Positions 35,201 to 43,178 of a stretch of 64,000 nucleotides of DNA are shown in pieces; the first letter of the stretch is position 1; every line of letters begins with the position of its first letter. The notes under the pieces are model-generated. The model did no database searches and was not told where the DNA came from. It was given only the letters and a program-made list of their open reading frames with translations. The stretch lies in assembly GCF_900537115.1 (NCBI RefSeq), contig NZ_UNRG01000001.1, forward strand, positions 892,093-956,092. Direction: 5' to 3'. The DNA is from Arthrobacter sp. Alg241-R88 (GTDB lineage: Bacteria > Actinomycetota > Actinomycetes > Actinomycetales > Micrococcaceae). Both the position numbers and the translations under genes were made by a program.

Positions 35201-35514
35201 GCCCGGTCCAGGTTGGACCCGTACGTGAAGACCATGGTGATCTGCGAGACGCCGTTGCGCGACGTGGAGGAGGTGGATTCCAGCCCCTCCACGCCGTTCA
35301 GCGCGGTCTCCAGCGGCCCGCTGACCTGTTTGTCCACCACTTCCGGGGAGGCCCCTGGCATGGCAGTAAGCACCGTGATCTGGGGGAACTCGATCGAAGG
35401 AATGAGCTCCTGCTTCAGCGACGACATGGTGATCACGCCGAAGACAGAAGCGAAAACGGTGATAAGAGCGATCAATGCCCGGTTTGCCAGTGAGAGTTGT
35501 GCCAGCCGGAACAT
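32296..35514 (-). CDS. RND efflux permease (AcrB/AcrD/AcrF-type)
   Basis: A 1072-residue proton-driven RND permease with the duplicated layout: TM1 at about 12-32, a large extracytoplasmic domain (about 33-330), TM2-6, a cytoplasmic loop, TM7, a second extracytoplasmic domain and TM8-12. The proton-relay aspartates are in TM4 (GRVVDDSIVVIENI). No membrane-fusion adaptor or outer-membrane factor gene is adjacent, as expected for a cell without a classical outer membrane; the substrate is unknown. It lies 70 bases downstream of mqo on the same strand with its own AGGAG ribosome binding site. Confidence 0.93.
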   Translation of the reverse strand: MFRLAQLSLANRALIALITVFASVFGVITMSSLKQELIPSIEFPQITVLTAMPGASPEVVDKQVSGPLETALNGVEGLESTSSTSRNGVSQITMVFTYGSNLDRARNQIDRAISNAKRSLPEDVQPQAFAGSINDFPIVFLAVSSDKTLSELNADLQRLSVPRLQKIDGVRGADVTGGATQHIEILPRPDAMASAGATITAIRDALGNNGTLVPAGTLEEQGKTLSLQIGSPVDSLDAIKALPLAGAKNAATIGTVADVSLKDDERTSITRTNGEETLAVSVTKKPEGDTVGISHAVRDTLAELEAELGSNAKFTPVFDQAPFIEKSIKDLTTEGLLGLGFAVAVILVFLMSARSTLVTAVSIPLSLLITFIGLSATGYSLNILTLGALTIAIGRVVDDSIVVIENIKRHLSYGEDKVTAILTAIREVAGAITASTLTTVAVFLPIAFVGELAGELFRPFALTVTMALLASLLVSLTIVPVLAYWFLRNPGSSRGSDAARQNAADARAKAQEAEQRSRLQRGYLPILSRTQKHPVITLVAAGLVLGATAAMTPLLATNLLGNSGQNSLTVRQVLPAGTSLADTSAAAIRLEEVLRGIDGVRDVQVTSGNAQAGFAALTSTGSSNSTFTVVTDEKADQERLQETVRNELTKVPDSGKVSVGTQQGGFGTSSTVDITIKAATTADLQAASDTMVQAMTGVPGTTEVATNLAASQPVVQVKVDRAKAVAAGLDEEQVAGVLASTISPIPAGTVRIDTDDFPVQIGEGTRFTGIDAVRRIPLPAAGGPVPLASIASVEQVDVPVSITASNGQRTARVSVTPSESNLGAVNAEVQKRLAEVQLPAGVTAELGGATTQQQESFQQLGLALLAAIAIVYVIMVATFKSLIQPLILLVSVPFAATGAVALLLVTGVPLGLPSLIGMLMLVGIVVTNAIVLIDLINQYRQPRDGRPGMNVADAITHGARQRLRPILMTALATVFALTPMALGLTGGGGFISQPLAVVVIGGLISSTALTLVLVPVLYRLVEGRRERKALLRELQERPEFGPGADMDEEFRDWTTGMVPKVSGRRAAPGSPE

Positions 35515-35584
35515 TGAATCGGTCTCCTGTGGGGTTTAACTTACTGTTGCGGTACCGGAAGCCGGCCACCTACCCCGGCAGGGG

Positions 35585-37087
35585 TCAGTGGTTGGCGGAA
35601 ACGCTCTCCAGCTGGAGGGACCTGGCCGTTGCCCTTTCGAGCTCCATCGCAAGGTCCGGGTTGTCGTCAAGCTTGACGCCGTAGCCGGGCATCATGTCCT
35701 TCAGCTTGGACTGCCAGCCCTTGAAATTCTTCGGGAAGGCCTTCCTCAGCAGTTCGATCATGATGGGCACCGCGGTGGAGGCTCCGGGCGAAGCACCGAG
35801 GAGGGCCCCGATGGAGCCGTCACGGCCGGCGATCACTTCAGTGCCGAACTGCAGGACACCGCCCTTCTGCGGGTCTTTCTTGATGATCTGTACACGCTGG
35901 CCGGCCGTGATCAGTTCCCAGTCGCCTGCTTTGGCTTCCGGGTAGTACTCGCGAAGCGCCTCCACCTTGTCGGCGTGCTTCTTGGCCACTTCCTTGACCA
36001 GGTACGCCGTGAGGTCCATGTTGTCCTTGGCGACAGCCAGCATCGGGATGATGTTGCTGGGCCGGATGGACAGGGGAAGGTCCAGGTAGGAGCCGCTTTT
36101 CAGGAAGTTGGTGGAGAAGCCGGCGTAGGGGCCGAAGAGCAGGGAACGCTTGCCGTTGACGTACCGGGTGTCCAGGTGCGGCACGGACATGGGGGGAGCC
36201 CCCACTGACGCCTGGCCGTACACCTTGGCGCTGTGCTGCGCCGCCAGGGTCTCGTCGGTGCAGCGGAAGAACTGCCCGGAGACCGGGAATCCGCCGTAGC
36301 CCTTGCTTTCCGGGATGCCGGAGGCCTGCAGCAGGTGGAGCGCGCCGCCGCCGGCGCCAACAAAGACGAACTTGGCGTGGATCTTGCCGTGCTCCCCGGA
36401 CTTGGGGTACTTCAAGGAAAGGTTCCAGCCGCCGTCGGACGCCCTGGAGATACCGGTGACGTCGTGGCCGTAGTTGATCTCGACGCCGTTGTTCCCCAGG
36501 TAAGTGGTCAGCTCCCGGGTGAGTGCCCCGAAGTCCACGTCGGTGCCCTCGGCGGCGCGGGTGGCCGCGATCCGTTGCTTGGGGTCACGGCCCTTCACGA
36601 TCAGCGGAGCCCACTTGCCGATCTGGCCGTGGTCTTCCGAGTACTCCATGCTGCGGAAGAGGGCGTGCGGCTTAAGGGCCTCGTAGCGGGTCTTCAGGAA
36701 CCTGGTGTTCTCCTCGCCGATCACGAAACTCATGTGCGGCACGGTGTTGATGAAGCCCTTGGGCGAACCGATCAGGGACTGGTCAACGAGGTGGGACCAG
36801 AACTGGCGGGAAAGCTGGAACTGCTCGTTGATGAGCAGTGCTTTGGTGGGGTCCACCGAGCCGTCTTTGGCTGCGGGGGAGTAGTTGAGTTCACAGAGGG
36901 CGGCGTGGCCGGTTCCGGCGTTGTTCCACGGGCCCGAGCTTTCCAGCCCGGGCTCGTCCAGCCGCTCGAACATGGAGATGGTCCAGTCCGGTTCCAACTG
37001 CTTGATGAATGCCCCCAGCGTGGCGCTCATGATGCCGCCGCCAATCAGGACGACGTCGGCATGTGGGGTCTTGGAAATGAAGGTCAC
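35585..37087 (-). CDS. mqo: Malate:quinone oxidoreductase
   Basis: FAD-dependent peripheral membrane enzyme oxidising malate to oxaloacetate and passing electrons to quinone; it serves the TCA cycle. The 500 residues begin with a dinucleotide-binding [17 protein letters not shown] (about 12-28). [20 protein letters not shown] and [10 protein letters not shown] are family blocks. The GTG start has GGAGA 8 bases upstream, and a TATTCT hexamer stands about 44 bases before it as a possible -10. Confidence 0.96.
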   Translation of the reverse strand: MTFISKTPHADVVLIGGGIMSATLGAFIKQLEPDWTISMFERLDEPGLESSGPWNNAGTGHAALCELNYSPAAKDGSVDPTKALLINEQFQLSRQFWSHLVDQSLIGSPKGFINTVPHMSFVIGEENTRFLKTRYEALKPHALFRSMEYSEDHGQIGKWAPLIVKGRDPKQRIAATRAAEGTDVDFGALTRELTTYLGNNGVEINYGHDVTGISRASDGGWNLSLKYPKSGEHGKIHAKFVFVGAGGGALHLLQASGIPESKGYGGFPVSGQFFRCTDETLAAQHSAKVYGQASVGAPPMSVPHLDTRYVNGKRSLLFGPYAGFSTNFLKSGSYLDLPLSIRPSNIIPMLAVAKDNMDLTAYLVKEVAKKHADKVEALREYYPEAKAGDWELITAGQRVQIIKKDPQKGGVLQFGTEVIAGRDGSIGALLGASPGASTAVPIMIELLRKAFPKNFKGWQSKLKDMMPGYGVKLDDNPDLAMELERATARSLQLESVSANH

Positions 37088-37166
37088 GATCAGTCTCCGA
37101 TTGCAGCGGCTCTGGCTGTCACAGAATATCCCCGGGCAGCCCTACTACTGAAATTGGACGGGCCCG

Positions 37167-38837
37167 TCAAGGCTTCAATTGCACTTTGGTGAAAACTTCA
37201 TTTAAGACAGGCGACGCCGGATAGCTCAGCACCCGGTCTGACAGGGCCAGTGCCGAGATGGGGAAGGCAATGGGCACCGCGGGGACGGACGCCGCGATCT
37301 GGGCGTTGATGGTGTGATATTGCTCATCGCGTTCCTCTCCCTCCGGCAGCCCGCGTGCGCGGTTGATTTTGGAAAAGACCTGCGGGTCCTGGTAACCGAA
37401 CTCGCCGTTTTTCTCCCCGAAGAGGGGGCCAACGAAGTTGTCGGCGTCGGAGTATGAGCCGTTCCACCCCAGCAGGTGCAGCGCGTGGTCCCCCGGGGAC
37501 TGGACCCTTTGGAGGTAGCCGTCAGACCAGTCGATGGGCACCGGCTGGATGTTGAGCCCTACTGCCGTGAGCTGGCGGCTGATTTCGGCGTAGACCTTCT
37601 CCGGTGTTGGAAGGTAGGGCCGGGTGACGTTCATCGGATAGTAGAACCTGAGCGCTTCGCCGGCGTAGCCGCCCTCCTTGAGGTACTCCCTGGCCTTCGC
37701 GGGGTCATGGCCCAGTGCGGGGGCGTCGTTATTGAACCCGCTGATTTTGGGCGGGACGAACTGGGTGGCTTCGGCGGTGTTGTCGATGAAGAACCTGCGG
37801 ATCAGGGTCTCTTTGTCGATAGCCATCTCGATGGCCTGCCGGATTTTCTGGTTCTGCAGGACCGGAATCTCCTGGTTGAGCCCTAAGTACATCACCGAGA
37901 ACGGATCGCGCTGCACAATCTGTTTTCCGCGCTTCACCAGCTGGTCGAAGTTGCCCACCGTGACGGCGTCGTACCCGTCGATCTTGCCGTCCAACAGTGC
38001 CTGGAGACGCGCCTGGGGATGGTTGTAGGCCACGAAGTTGATGGTGCCGATCTGTCCACGGTCTCCCCAGTAGGTCGCGTTGCTGGTGAGGGTGACGCTT
38101 CCTTCATCCCAGGACTTCAGGTTGAAGGGCCCTGTTCCCACCGGATTCATGCCGAAGGCGGATACGGCCTGGCCGCCGCGGTTTTGGTTTAGGACATCGG
38201 CGTTGCCTGCGGCCAGTGCTGCGGGGGAGGCGATGGCGAAGGCCGGCAGGGTCAGAGCCTGCAGGAAAGCGGTAAAGCGCTGGGTGAGGTCGATCTGCAC
38301 GGTGTCCTGGGACAAGGCAGTACAGCTCTTGAAGATGGACAGCTGCGGTTCGTCGGAGTGCGCCTTGAAAACGCCCTTGAAAGAGCTGCCGGGAGCCTGC
38401 CGGCGCAAGTCCTCGGAGAAGGCAAACCACCGGTTGAAATTGGTGCAGACCGCGTCGGCGTTAAATGGGGTGCCGTCCGAGAATGTGACGCCGCTGCGCA
38501 GCTTGAAGGTGTAGGACCGGCCCTCATTGGACTCGCTCCACTCGGTGGCGAGCAACGGGGTTGGCTTCCCGGTGGTCTGGTCCACGCCCACCAATCCCTC
38601 GAGGATCTGCCGGGTGATGCGCTGGGACTCAACGTCGCTGGAGAGTGCGGGGTCCAGGCCCAGCGGCTGCACTGCGGTGCCGAAGTTGAACGTGGCAGTG
38701 GGCTCGGCACTGGCGGTGGGGGCCGGCGAGGTTGACGACGGCGAGGGGGCCGGAACGCCGGTGCATGAGGTGACGCTCAACGCCAGGAGGACGGCGCCGG
38801 TCGTGATGACCGTCCGCCGTGATGGACTGCTGGGCAC
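37167..38837 (-). CDS. ABC transporter substrate-binding lipoprotein, family 5
   Basis: A 556-residue extracytoplasmic solute-binding protein of the peptide/nickel/oligosaccharide type. A twin-Arg-containing hydrophobic leader (SRRTVITTGAVLLALSV) ends in the lipobox VTSC, followed by a Ser/Pro linker. LGLDPALSSDVESQRITRQI and SGVTFSDGTPFNADAV are family signatures. The GTG at 38837 is chosen because AGAGGTGAT lies just upstream; a frame to 38873 is in phase but unsupported. No permease or ATPase genes adjoin it, so its partner system is elsewhere. Confidence 0.9.
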   Translation of the reverse strand: MPSSPSRRTVITTGAVLLALSVTSCTGVPAPSPSSTSPAPTASAEPTATFNFGTAVQPLGLDPALSSDVESQRITRQILEGLVGVDQTTGKPTPLLATEWSESNEGRSYTFKLRSGVTFSDGTPFNADAVCTNFNRWFAFSEDLRRQAPGSSFKGVFKAHSDEPQLSIFKSCTALSQDTVQIDLTQRFTAFLQALTLPAFAIASPAALAAGNADVLNQNRGGQAVSAFGMNPVGTGPFNLKSWDEGSVTLTSNATYWGDRGQIGTINFVAYNHPQARLQALLDGKIDGYDAVTVGNFDQLVKRGKQIVQRDPFSVMYLGLNQEIPVLQNQKIRQAIEMAIDKETLIRRFFIDNTAEATQFVPPKISGFNNDAPALGHDPAKAREYLKEGGYAGEALRFYYPMNVTRPYLPTPEKVYAEISRQLTAVGLNIQPVPIDWSDGYLQRVQSPGDHALHLLGWNGSYSDADNFVGPLFGEKNGEFGYQDPQVFSKINRARGLPEGEERDEQYHTINAQIAASVPAVPIAFPISALALSDRVLSYPASPVLNEVFTKVQLKP

Positions 38838-38954
38838 TCGTTTATCACCTCTGGATCTTGCCGCCCCCGCCAAGTGCGGGCCGGAACCCAGTCTAGTTGA
38901 CCCCCTACTCCCGTTTACCGGCGGCCTTCGGCAGGGTGCCCGTCACGTGCGAAG

Positions 38955-38990
38955 GGCCGGGGCCCGGTCCTGTTGGATCGCGCCCCGGCC
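38955..38990 (-). terminator. Hairpin after the fasciclin gene
   Basis: GGCCGGGGC and GCCCCGGCC form 9-base arms around an 18-base loop, just downstream of the fasciclin stop. It lacks a T-run, so the call is tentative. Confidence 0.4.
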
Positions 38991-39002
38991 ATTCCTGTGG
39001 GA

Positions 39003-39677
39003 CTACTTCGGCATCAGCACCGAGTCGATCAGGTAGACCGTGGCGTTCTTTGTCTGGACGCCGCCGCAGATAACACTGGCGTCATCTACCTTGAGGGCGT
39101 CGCCGCTGCCGGTAACCGTCACGGAACCGCCCTGGACGGTGGCGTGGGTGCCGGCGATCTTGTCGGGAGTGATCTGGCCCGGAACCACGTGGTAGGTCAG
39201 GATCTTGCTCAGGAGGGCATCGTCCGTCTTGAGGGTTTCGATGGTGGCTGCATCAATCTTAGCGAAGGCGTCATCTACCGGTGCGAAGACTGTGAACTCT
39301 CCGCCGTTGAGGGTGTCAACCAGGTCCACCTTCGGGTTCAACTTGCCGGAAACCGCGGCGGTCAGGGTGGTAAGGATCGGATTGTTCGATGCTGCGACAG
39401 CCACCGGATCCAGTGCCATGCCTTCTACTGAGCCCGCGCCGGTGGGGACCTGCTCGGCGTAGCCTGCACAGCCGGGCCCAACCAGGTTTGCGGCCGGGTC
39501 CATGGTGCCGGCGGAGGAGCTGGCTGACGGTGAAGGAGCCATGCTGGAAGCGGAGGGCTCGGCGGCCGGGGCGGACGAACTTGAGGTGCTGGCCGAGCCA
39601 CCGCAGGCCGTGAGGCTCAGCAGAGCTGCAGCTGCAACGCCTGCGACGGTGAAAGTTGTGCGCTTGATTGTCTGCAT
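39003..39677 (-). CDS. Fasciclin (FAS1) domain lipoprotein
   Basis: A 224-residue secreted lipoprotein. The signal is [19 protein letters not shown] and the lipobox LTAC gives Cys25 or so, followed by a Ser/Ala-rich linker. One FAS1 domain (about 85-222) carries [27 protein letters not shown] and [13 protein letters not shown]1 domains mediate adhesion or surface interactions; no enzymatic role. The ATG at 39677 has AAGGAG at ideal spacing, and longer in-frame extension to 39824 is rejected. Bases 39678-39903 upstream hold no recognisable gene. Confidence 0.93.
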   Translation of the reverse strand: MQTIKRTTFTVAGVAAAALLSLTACGGSASTSSSSAPAAEPSASSMAPSPSASSSAGTMDPAANLVGPGCAGYAEQVPTGAGSVEGMALDPVAVAASNNPILTTLTAAVSGKLNPKVDLVDTLNGGEFTVFAPVDDAFAKIDAATIETLKTDDALLSKILTYHVVPGQITPDKIAGTHATVQGGSVTVTGSGDALKVDDASVICGGVQTKNATVYLIDSVLMPK

Positions 39678-39903
39678 TTCGGTTCTCCTTGAGGTTTGGC
39701 GTTTCGCCTGGCCGCGGACCGGATGTCCGGGGCGGTGTTTGTATTTGCGTCCGGCTGGTGGGCACCTGCCCTGGGCTGGTGTCTCAATGGGTATTCGGCA
39801 GTTGCGCGAATCCGGATGGGTCAAACGTCAAGGAGTTTTCGGCGGGGCCCAAGTGTGGTGGGTTTCCGGCCCCGGAACTGTGGGCGTGGGGCGGGCATTA
39901 ACG

Positions 39904-39941
39904 AAAAGAGATCCCCCGGCTGGAGCCGAAGGATCTCTTTT
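39904..39941 (-). terminator. Intrinsic terminator after tRNA-Leu
   Basis: AAAAGAGATCC (39904-39914) pairs with GGATCTCTTTT (39931-39941); an inner CGGCT/AGCCG stem extends it. On the minus strand the hairpin ends in a T-run, right after the tRNA gene. Confidence 0.85.
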
Positions 39942-39950
39942 TCTTCAGTG

Positions 39951-40032
39951 TGCGCAAGGGGGGACTTGAACCCCCACGCCCGAAGGCACAGGAACCTAAA
40001 TCCTGCGTGTCTGCCAATTTCACCACTCGCGC
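39951..40032 (-). tRNA. tRNA-Leu (anticodon TAG)
   Basis: An 82-base class II tRNA. The acceptor stem pairs GCGCGAG with CTTGCGC (one G-T pair), discriminator A. The anticodon stem CAGGA/TCCTG holds loop TTTAGGT with TAG at 34-36. A long variable arm GCCTTCGGGC is present, and the T arm contains GGTTCAAGTCC. CCA is not encoded. Confidence 0.95.
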
Positions 40033-40147
40033 TTGGCCCGGCAGCGCGTTTCAGACCCGTAATAACGGGGCTGTTGAACGTACGACGCCGGATGCCAGTT
40101 TTTATTGTAGCGTCGCGCAGGCGGGGCCTGCGTCAGCGGCAGTCCGG

Positions 40148-40621
40148 TCAGGCGTCCAGCTTCAGGTCCCGGCGCAGCTTGGCCACATGTCCTGTGGCGC
40201 GGACGTTGTACTGGGCGAGCGCCACTTTGCCATCCGGATCAACCACGATGGTGGAACGGATCAGCCCCTGGTAGGTCTTGCCGTAGTTCTTCTTTTCGCC
40301 CCATGCTCCGTAGGCCTCGGCCACGGCATGGTCTTCGTCCGAGAGCAACGGGAAGCTGAGGGATTCCTGGGCGGCAAATTTGGCCAGTTTCTCCACCGGG
40401 TCAGGGGAGATGCCAAGCACGTCGTATCCCGATGACTGCAGGGAGGCCAGGCTGTCGCGGAAATCGCAGGCCTCCTTGGTGCAGCCGGGTGTTGATGCTG
40501 CGGGGTAGAAGTAGACGATGGTGTGGCGGCCCGGGCGCGGTGCCAGGCTGACGTCCTTACCGGCTGAATCCTTGAGCGTGAACGCGGGTGCGTCGTCACC
40601 GGTTACGAGTTTGTCAGCCAA
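40148..40621 (-). CDS. bcp: Thioredoxin-dependent thiol peroxidase (Bcp/PrxQ)
   Basis: A 157-residue cytoplasmic peroxiredoxin reducing H2O2 and alkyl hydroperoxides. The peroxidatic site FYPAASTPGCTKEACDF has Cys47 and the resolving Cys52, the atypical two-cysteine pattern of PrxQ. The catalytic Thr44 and the C-terminal Arg in LIRSTIVVDPDG are present. The ATG follows AAGGAG, and a TAGGCT -10 element at 40654-40659 gives a leader of about 25 bases. Confidence 0.95.
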   Translation of the reverse strand: MADKLVTGDDAPAFTLKDSAGKDVSLAPRPGRHTIVYFYPAASTPGCTKEACDFRDSLASLQSSGYDVLGISPDPVEKLAKFAAQESLSFPLLSDEDHAVAEAYGAWGEKKNYGKTYQGLIRSTIVVDPDGKVALAQYNVRATGHVAKLRRDLKLDA

Positions 40622-40653
40622 TGTTTTTCTCCTTGTCGCAGGCGGGACACACC

Positions 40654-40659
40654 AGCCTA
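40654..40659 (-). promoter_or_regulatory. -10 element of bcp
   Basis: TAGGCT on the minus strand about 32 bases before the bcp ATG, with the AAGGAG ribosome binding site between. Same hexamer as three other promoters in the window. Confidence 0.35.
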
Positions 40660-40695
40660 GTAATCAGTCTGGAGGAGTGCTAATCGACACTTGGC

Positions 40696-40701
40696 TATAC
40701 T
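40696..40701 (+). promoter_or_regulatory. -10 element of the orphan marR gene, leaderless arrangement
   Basis: TATACT lies 7 bases before the ATG at 40709. A TTG that would extend the frame to 40691 overlaps this element, which argues against that longer start. Confidence 0.55.
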
Positions 40702-40708
40702 TGCTGCT

Positions 40709-41176
40709 ATGCCTGATATGGATCACTGGCCCACAGGGCGCCTCTTGTCCACTGCTGCGCGCCTCGTCGAACACTCATGGAATGAAAAACTCGGGGCTAT
40801 AGGCCTTACCCATGCCGGTGTTATTGCTATTGAGGTTCTCAACGCGCAAGGACCTATGACACAGGCGCAGCTTGCCCAGTACGTGCGGGTTCAGGCGCAG
40901 ACCATGGGCAAAACCCTCAGCAGGCTGGAGTCCCACGGCCACATCGCGCGGGTCCGCAGCACCTCTGACCGACGCAGCCATGTGGTGTCCCTCACGGAAC
41001 GGGGCAAGGAGGCCGTCGCCGCCGCCGTCGAAATGGAACGTACGGTCCTGGCAGCGGCCACCATCGATCCCGACGTCCTTCGGCAGGAACTCAAGGCAGT
41101 CGTGCGGGAGCTGGCAAGCCAGTTCGGATCGTCCACAACCGGAGCGCTTCTGGACAACCCCTCCATGACCCCCTAA
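40709..41176 (+). CDS. MarR family transcriptional regulator (orphan)
   Basis: A 155-residue MarR protein. The winged helix spans roughly residues 40-105: MTQAQLAQYVRVQAQTMGKT is the helix-turn-helix and STSDRRSHVVSLTERG the wing with its conserved Asp-Arg-Arg. N- and C-terminal helices form the dimer. It has no co-directional partner gene; the divergent neighbour is bcp (88 bases apart), so peroxide- or redox-linked control is possible but not shown. The next MarR in the window (30600) is only distantly similar. Confidence 0.92.
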   Translation: MPDMDHWPTGRLLSTAARLVEHSWNEKLGAIGLTHAGVIAIEVLNAQGPMTQAQLAQYVRVQAQTMGKTLSRLESHGHIARVRSTSDRRSHVVSLTERGKEAVAAAVEMERTVLAAATIDPDVLRQELKAVVRELASQFGSSTTGALLDNPSMTP

Positions 41177-41210
41177 GCGTCGCTGCCAGTACCGCCGGTG
41201 CTGCCGGCAT

Positions 41211-41261
41211 AAAGGCGTGATTCCAGCTTCCTGGTGAGGTTGGAATCACGCCTTTCTTTTT
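41211..41261 (+). terminator. Intrinsic terminator after the orphan marR gene
   Basis: Perfect 15-base arms AAAGGCGTGATTCCA and TGGAATCACGCCTTT (41211-41225, 41241-41255) followed by CTTTTT. Confidence 0.9.
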
Positions 41262-41329
41262 ACCCGGGCGCCGGCGATGGCTGCTAACCCGGCTATTGCG
41301 GAATGAACGCCACAGATACCGGATAAAAC

Positions 41330-41373
41330 AAAACAGCCCCCGGCCCACGTTTCCGCAAGCCGGAGGCTGTTTT
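41330..41373 (-). terminator. Intrinsic terminator after tRNA-Lys
   Basis: AAAACAGCCCCCGGC (41330-41344) and GCCGGAGGCTGTTTT (41359-41373) pair with one mismatch; on the minus strand the stem ends in TTTTGTTTT. Confidence 0.85.
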
Positions 41374-41381
41374 CCCAATGG

Positions 41382-41454
41382 TGCACCCCCCGGGACTTGA
41401 ACCCGGAACCCATTGATTAAGAGTCAATTGCTCTGCCAATTGAGCTAGAGGTGC
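41382..41454 (-). tRNA. tRNA-Lys (anticodon CTT)
   Basis: A 73-base tRNA with acceptor stem GCACCTC/GGGGTGC (one T-G pair), D arm AGCTCAATTGGCAGAGC, anticodon stem ATTGA/TCAAT with loop CTCTTAA (CTT at 34-36), and T arm CCGGGTTCAAGTCCCGG. CCA follows directly in the DNA (41379-41381). Confidence 0.95.
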
Positions 41455-41773
41455 ATCTTTTGTTTCGATCGTTTGGGGCTTTTTATTTCCCCGTTGATCT
41501 CCGCAACGACATGAAACTCTACACGAACTTTTGGTGCATGTGAAATCGAGGCCCGCCAGCACGTCCGGCTTGTCCGGATGGCGGTAAAACCAGCACAAAG
41601 TCGGGGTTTTCGTTGCTGGTCGGCAGCCAAAAACCGCCATCGGGCGTGCGCGCTACGTCCCGGATCAGCCCGCACTTACGTGTGAGATGGCCCACACGGC
41701 CGCCGATGTCTCTTCGCGGAGGTACCGTCCACATCCGGCGGCCGGCGCCGGACCTGCTTTGCTGGATGGACAG
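41455..41773. other. Gene-poor stretch between tRNA-Lys and the sunset-domain gene
   Basis: No convincing intact gene is visible. On the minus strand 41519-41734 encodes 71 residues that look like a protein remnant (listed separately). The remaining bases near 41455-41518 are T-rich and may contain the tRNA-Lys promoter, but no clear -35/-10 pair could be fixed. Confidence 0.5.
41519..41734 (-). pseudogene. Possible remnant of a beta-propeller dehydrogenase C-terminus
   Basis: A 71-codon frame includes GLIRDVARTPDGGFWLPTSN followed by ENPDFVLVLPP. The pattern resembles the last blades of PQQ-type sugar dehydrogenases, where GRLRDV..PDGSLWLTTSN..DRILRL is usual, but with the intervening loop missing. 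It has no ribosome binding site and no N-terminal part. It could also be chance coding in GC-rich DNA. Confidence 0.25.
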
Positions 41774-42856
41774 CTAGACCCGCCTCCGCCTTGGCGCCCG
41801 AAATCCTGCGGCCTCAGCGTGGGCCGCGGATTCAAACCACACTTCAGCGCGGATCTGGCCATAGTCGGGGTGTCCCTCCTCGTAGTAGACCATCCCACCG
41901 GCATCCCCCTTGACGGTGTAGTCCGCCGGCCCGCTGCCGTCCGCCGCGGCGGACGCCGAGCCCGCGCCGTACGGCTCTTCCGCCGCCAGATGTCCTGCCG
42001 GCTCCTGCCTTCCCGGGGCAGCGCTGCCCGTTGGGTCCTGGACGTGGTTCGCCCCGGTTTCCACCAGCGCCGAGGACTGCGCGCGCTCCCGCGTTTCTGT
42101 TACTCCGGCATCACTGGGGAGGTGAAGGCCGGCAGCAGCGGCAGTCCCTTCGCTGTCATGGGGACCGGACGTGCTGCCCGGGGGGACAGGGGCGGAGACT
42201 GCAGTGCCGGCGTCGTCCGCGTCTTCCACGGCCGCGGTCTCGGCGCCCGGAAGGGTGGGGGCGTGGGGTTCGGTGTACTCGGGGTGATGAACCGGCTGCG
42301 AGGCCCCGGCGCCAGCACCGGCAGTTGCGGACGGCGCGCCGTCCTGTGCCTGTGCGGGCGATGCCGGTGCGGCACCTTCCCGGTGGCCTGATCCCTCACG
42401 GGCAGGGGCGGGTCCGGACGCCTCCGACCACTGGGTTTCCCATTCCGTCTCGTCCTGGGCCCTGCCTTCATCGGGGGCAGTTGCTTCTCCGCGGTCCGTC
42501 CCGGCTCCGGTAGCGACAGCAGACGCGCCGGCCCCGCTATGGCCCTGCGGCGCGGCCGGAGTGCTTCCGGCCGGCGCCTTTGTCTCCGCTGGTTCATCTG
42601 CGGTGGTGGGCGCTGTGGGCTCGGCGGGGGCGCCGAAACCGGCGGCGGTGGCAATTCCGGTAGTGCCGGCTGCTTCGGCAGAGGCCGCGGCGCTGCCACC
42701 GGAGAGTGCTCCATCCGCGCGGTTTCCCCCCTCGCTGCGGCCCTTTTCGGCCTGGCCGGCATCACCTCGGGCGGCGGGCGATTTCTTGGCGTTCAGCCTC
42801 CACCACACAACACCTACCAGTACAGCGAGCAGAATGATCAAGAAGACAGCTTCCAT
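41774..42856 (-). CDS. Sunset-domain membrane-anchored protein
   Basis: A 360-residue protein. A single N-terminal membrane segment (residues 3-20, AVFLIILLAVLVGVVWW) is followed by KKSPAARG and a very long Ala/Gly/Glu/Pro-rich region (about 25-310) that is probably disordered. The C-terminal 45 residues form a sunset-type domain: YTVKGDAGGMVYYEEGHPDY, then AEVWFESAAHAEAAGFR and a terminal RRRR cluster. This domain is known from actinobacterial channel accessory (ArfC-like) and other surface proteins, and its function is unknown. The gene stands alone. Confidence 0.82.
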   Translation of the reverse strand: MEAVFLIILLAVLVGVVWWRLNAKKSPAARGDAGQAEKGRSEGGNRADGALSGGSAAASAEAAGTTGIATAAGFGAPAEPTAPTTADEPAETKAPAGSTPAAPQGHSGAGASAVATGAGTDRGEATAPDEGRAQDETEWETQWSEASGPAPAREGSGHREGAAPASPAQAQDGAPSATAGAGAGASQPVHHPEYTEPHAPTLPGAETAAVEDADDAGTAVSAPVPPGSTSGPHDSEGTAAAAGLHLPSDAGVTETRERAQSSALVETGANHVQDPTGSAAPGRQEPAGHLAAEEPYGAGSASAAADGSGPADYTVKGDAGGMVYYEEGHPDYGQIRAEVWFESAAHAEAAGFRAPRRRRV

Positions 42857-43065
42857 GGCAAGCCCTTCGGTCAGTTGGCAAGGTCCCTTGCCCTGACGCT
42901 ACGTCGGGTCCACAGCGCTGTCCAGCACTTTGACCGGCCCGGACGTCCCCTTGGGCGTCCCGCCGGCGGTGGCGTCCCTGGCGGGGAACCAGGGACGGAT
43001 CGGTCGGCTTCAAGGCGTGCGACTCAGTGAGCTGGACCACAACAACGATCGAACCCGACGATGCC

Positions 43066-43084
43066 CATCTCAATATTCGAGATG
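43066..43084. promoter_or_regulatory. Candidate operator upstream of ilvD
   Basis: CATCTCAATATTCGAGATG has 6-base perfect arms CATCTC/GAGATG around AATATTC. It lies about 95 bases upstream of the ilvD start and could be a binding site for an amino acid-responsive regulator. No regulator gene is adjacent. Confidence 0.35.
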
Positions 43085-43165
43085 ACAGTCCACTATCTGA
43101 TCGAAATAATCCTGATTTTGCGCTTAACCGGGGCTTTGCGGTCGTTGAGCCCCCGCGTGGAGCCA

Positions 43166-43171
43166 TAGAAT
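43166..43171 (+). promoter_or_regulatory. -10 element of ilvD, leaderless arrangement
   Basis: TAGAAT lies 7 bases before the ilvD ATG; the gap TTCCCCT contains no ribosome binding site. A TTGAGC at 43145 is 15 bases upstream as a poor -35. Confidence 0.5.
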
Positions 43172-43178
43172 TTCCCCT

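Larger units (their letters stand above)
42857..43178. other. 322-bp upstream region of ilvD
   Basis: No gene is recognised. It holds an operator-like palindrome at 43066-43084 and the ilvD -10 element at 43166-43171. The stretch 43070-43130 is noticeably richer in A and T than its surroundings, as is usual for a regulated promoter region. Confidence 0.6.

Noticed and set aside
41687..42391. Plus-strand frame of 234 codons opposite the sunset-domain gene
   Set aside because: Arg/Gly-rich antisense frame; the minus strand has a membrane anchor and a recognisable C-terminal domain.
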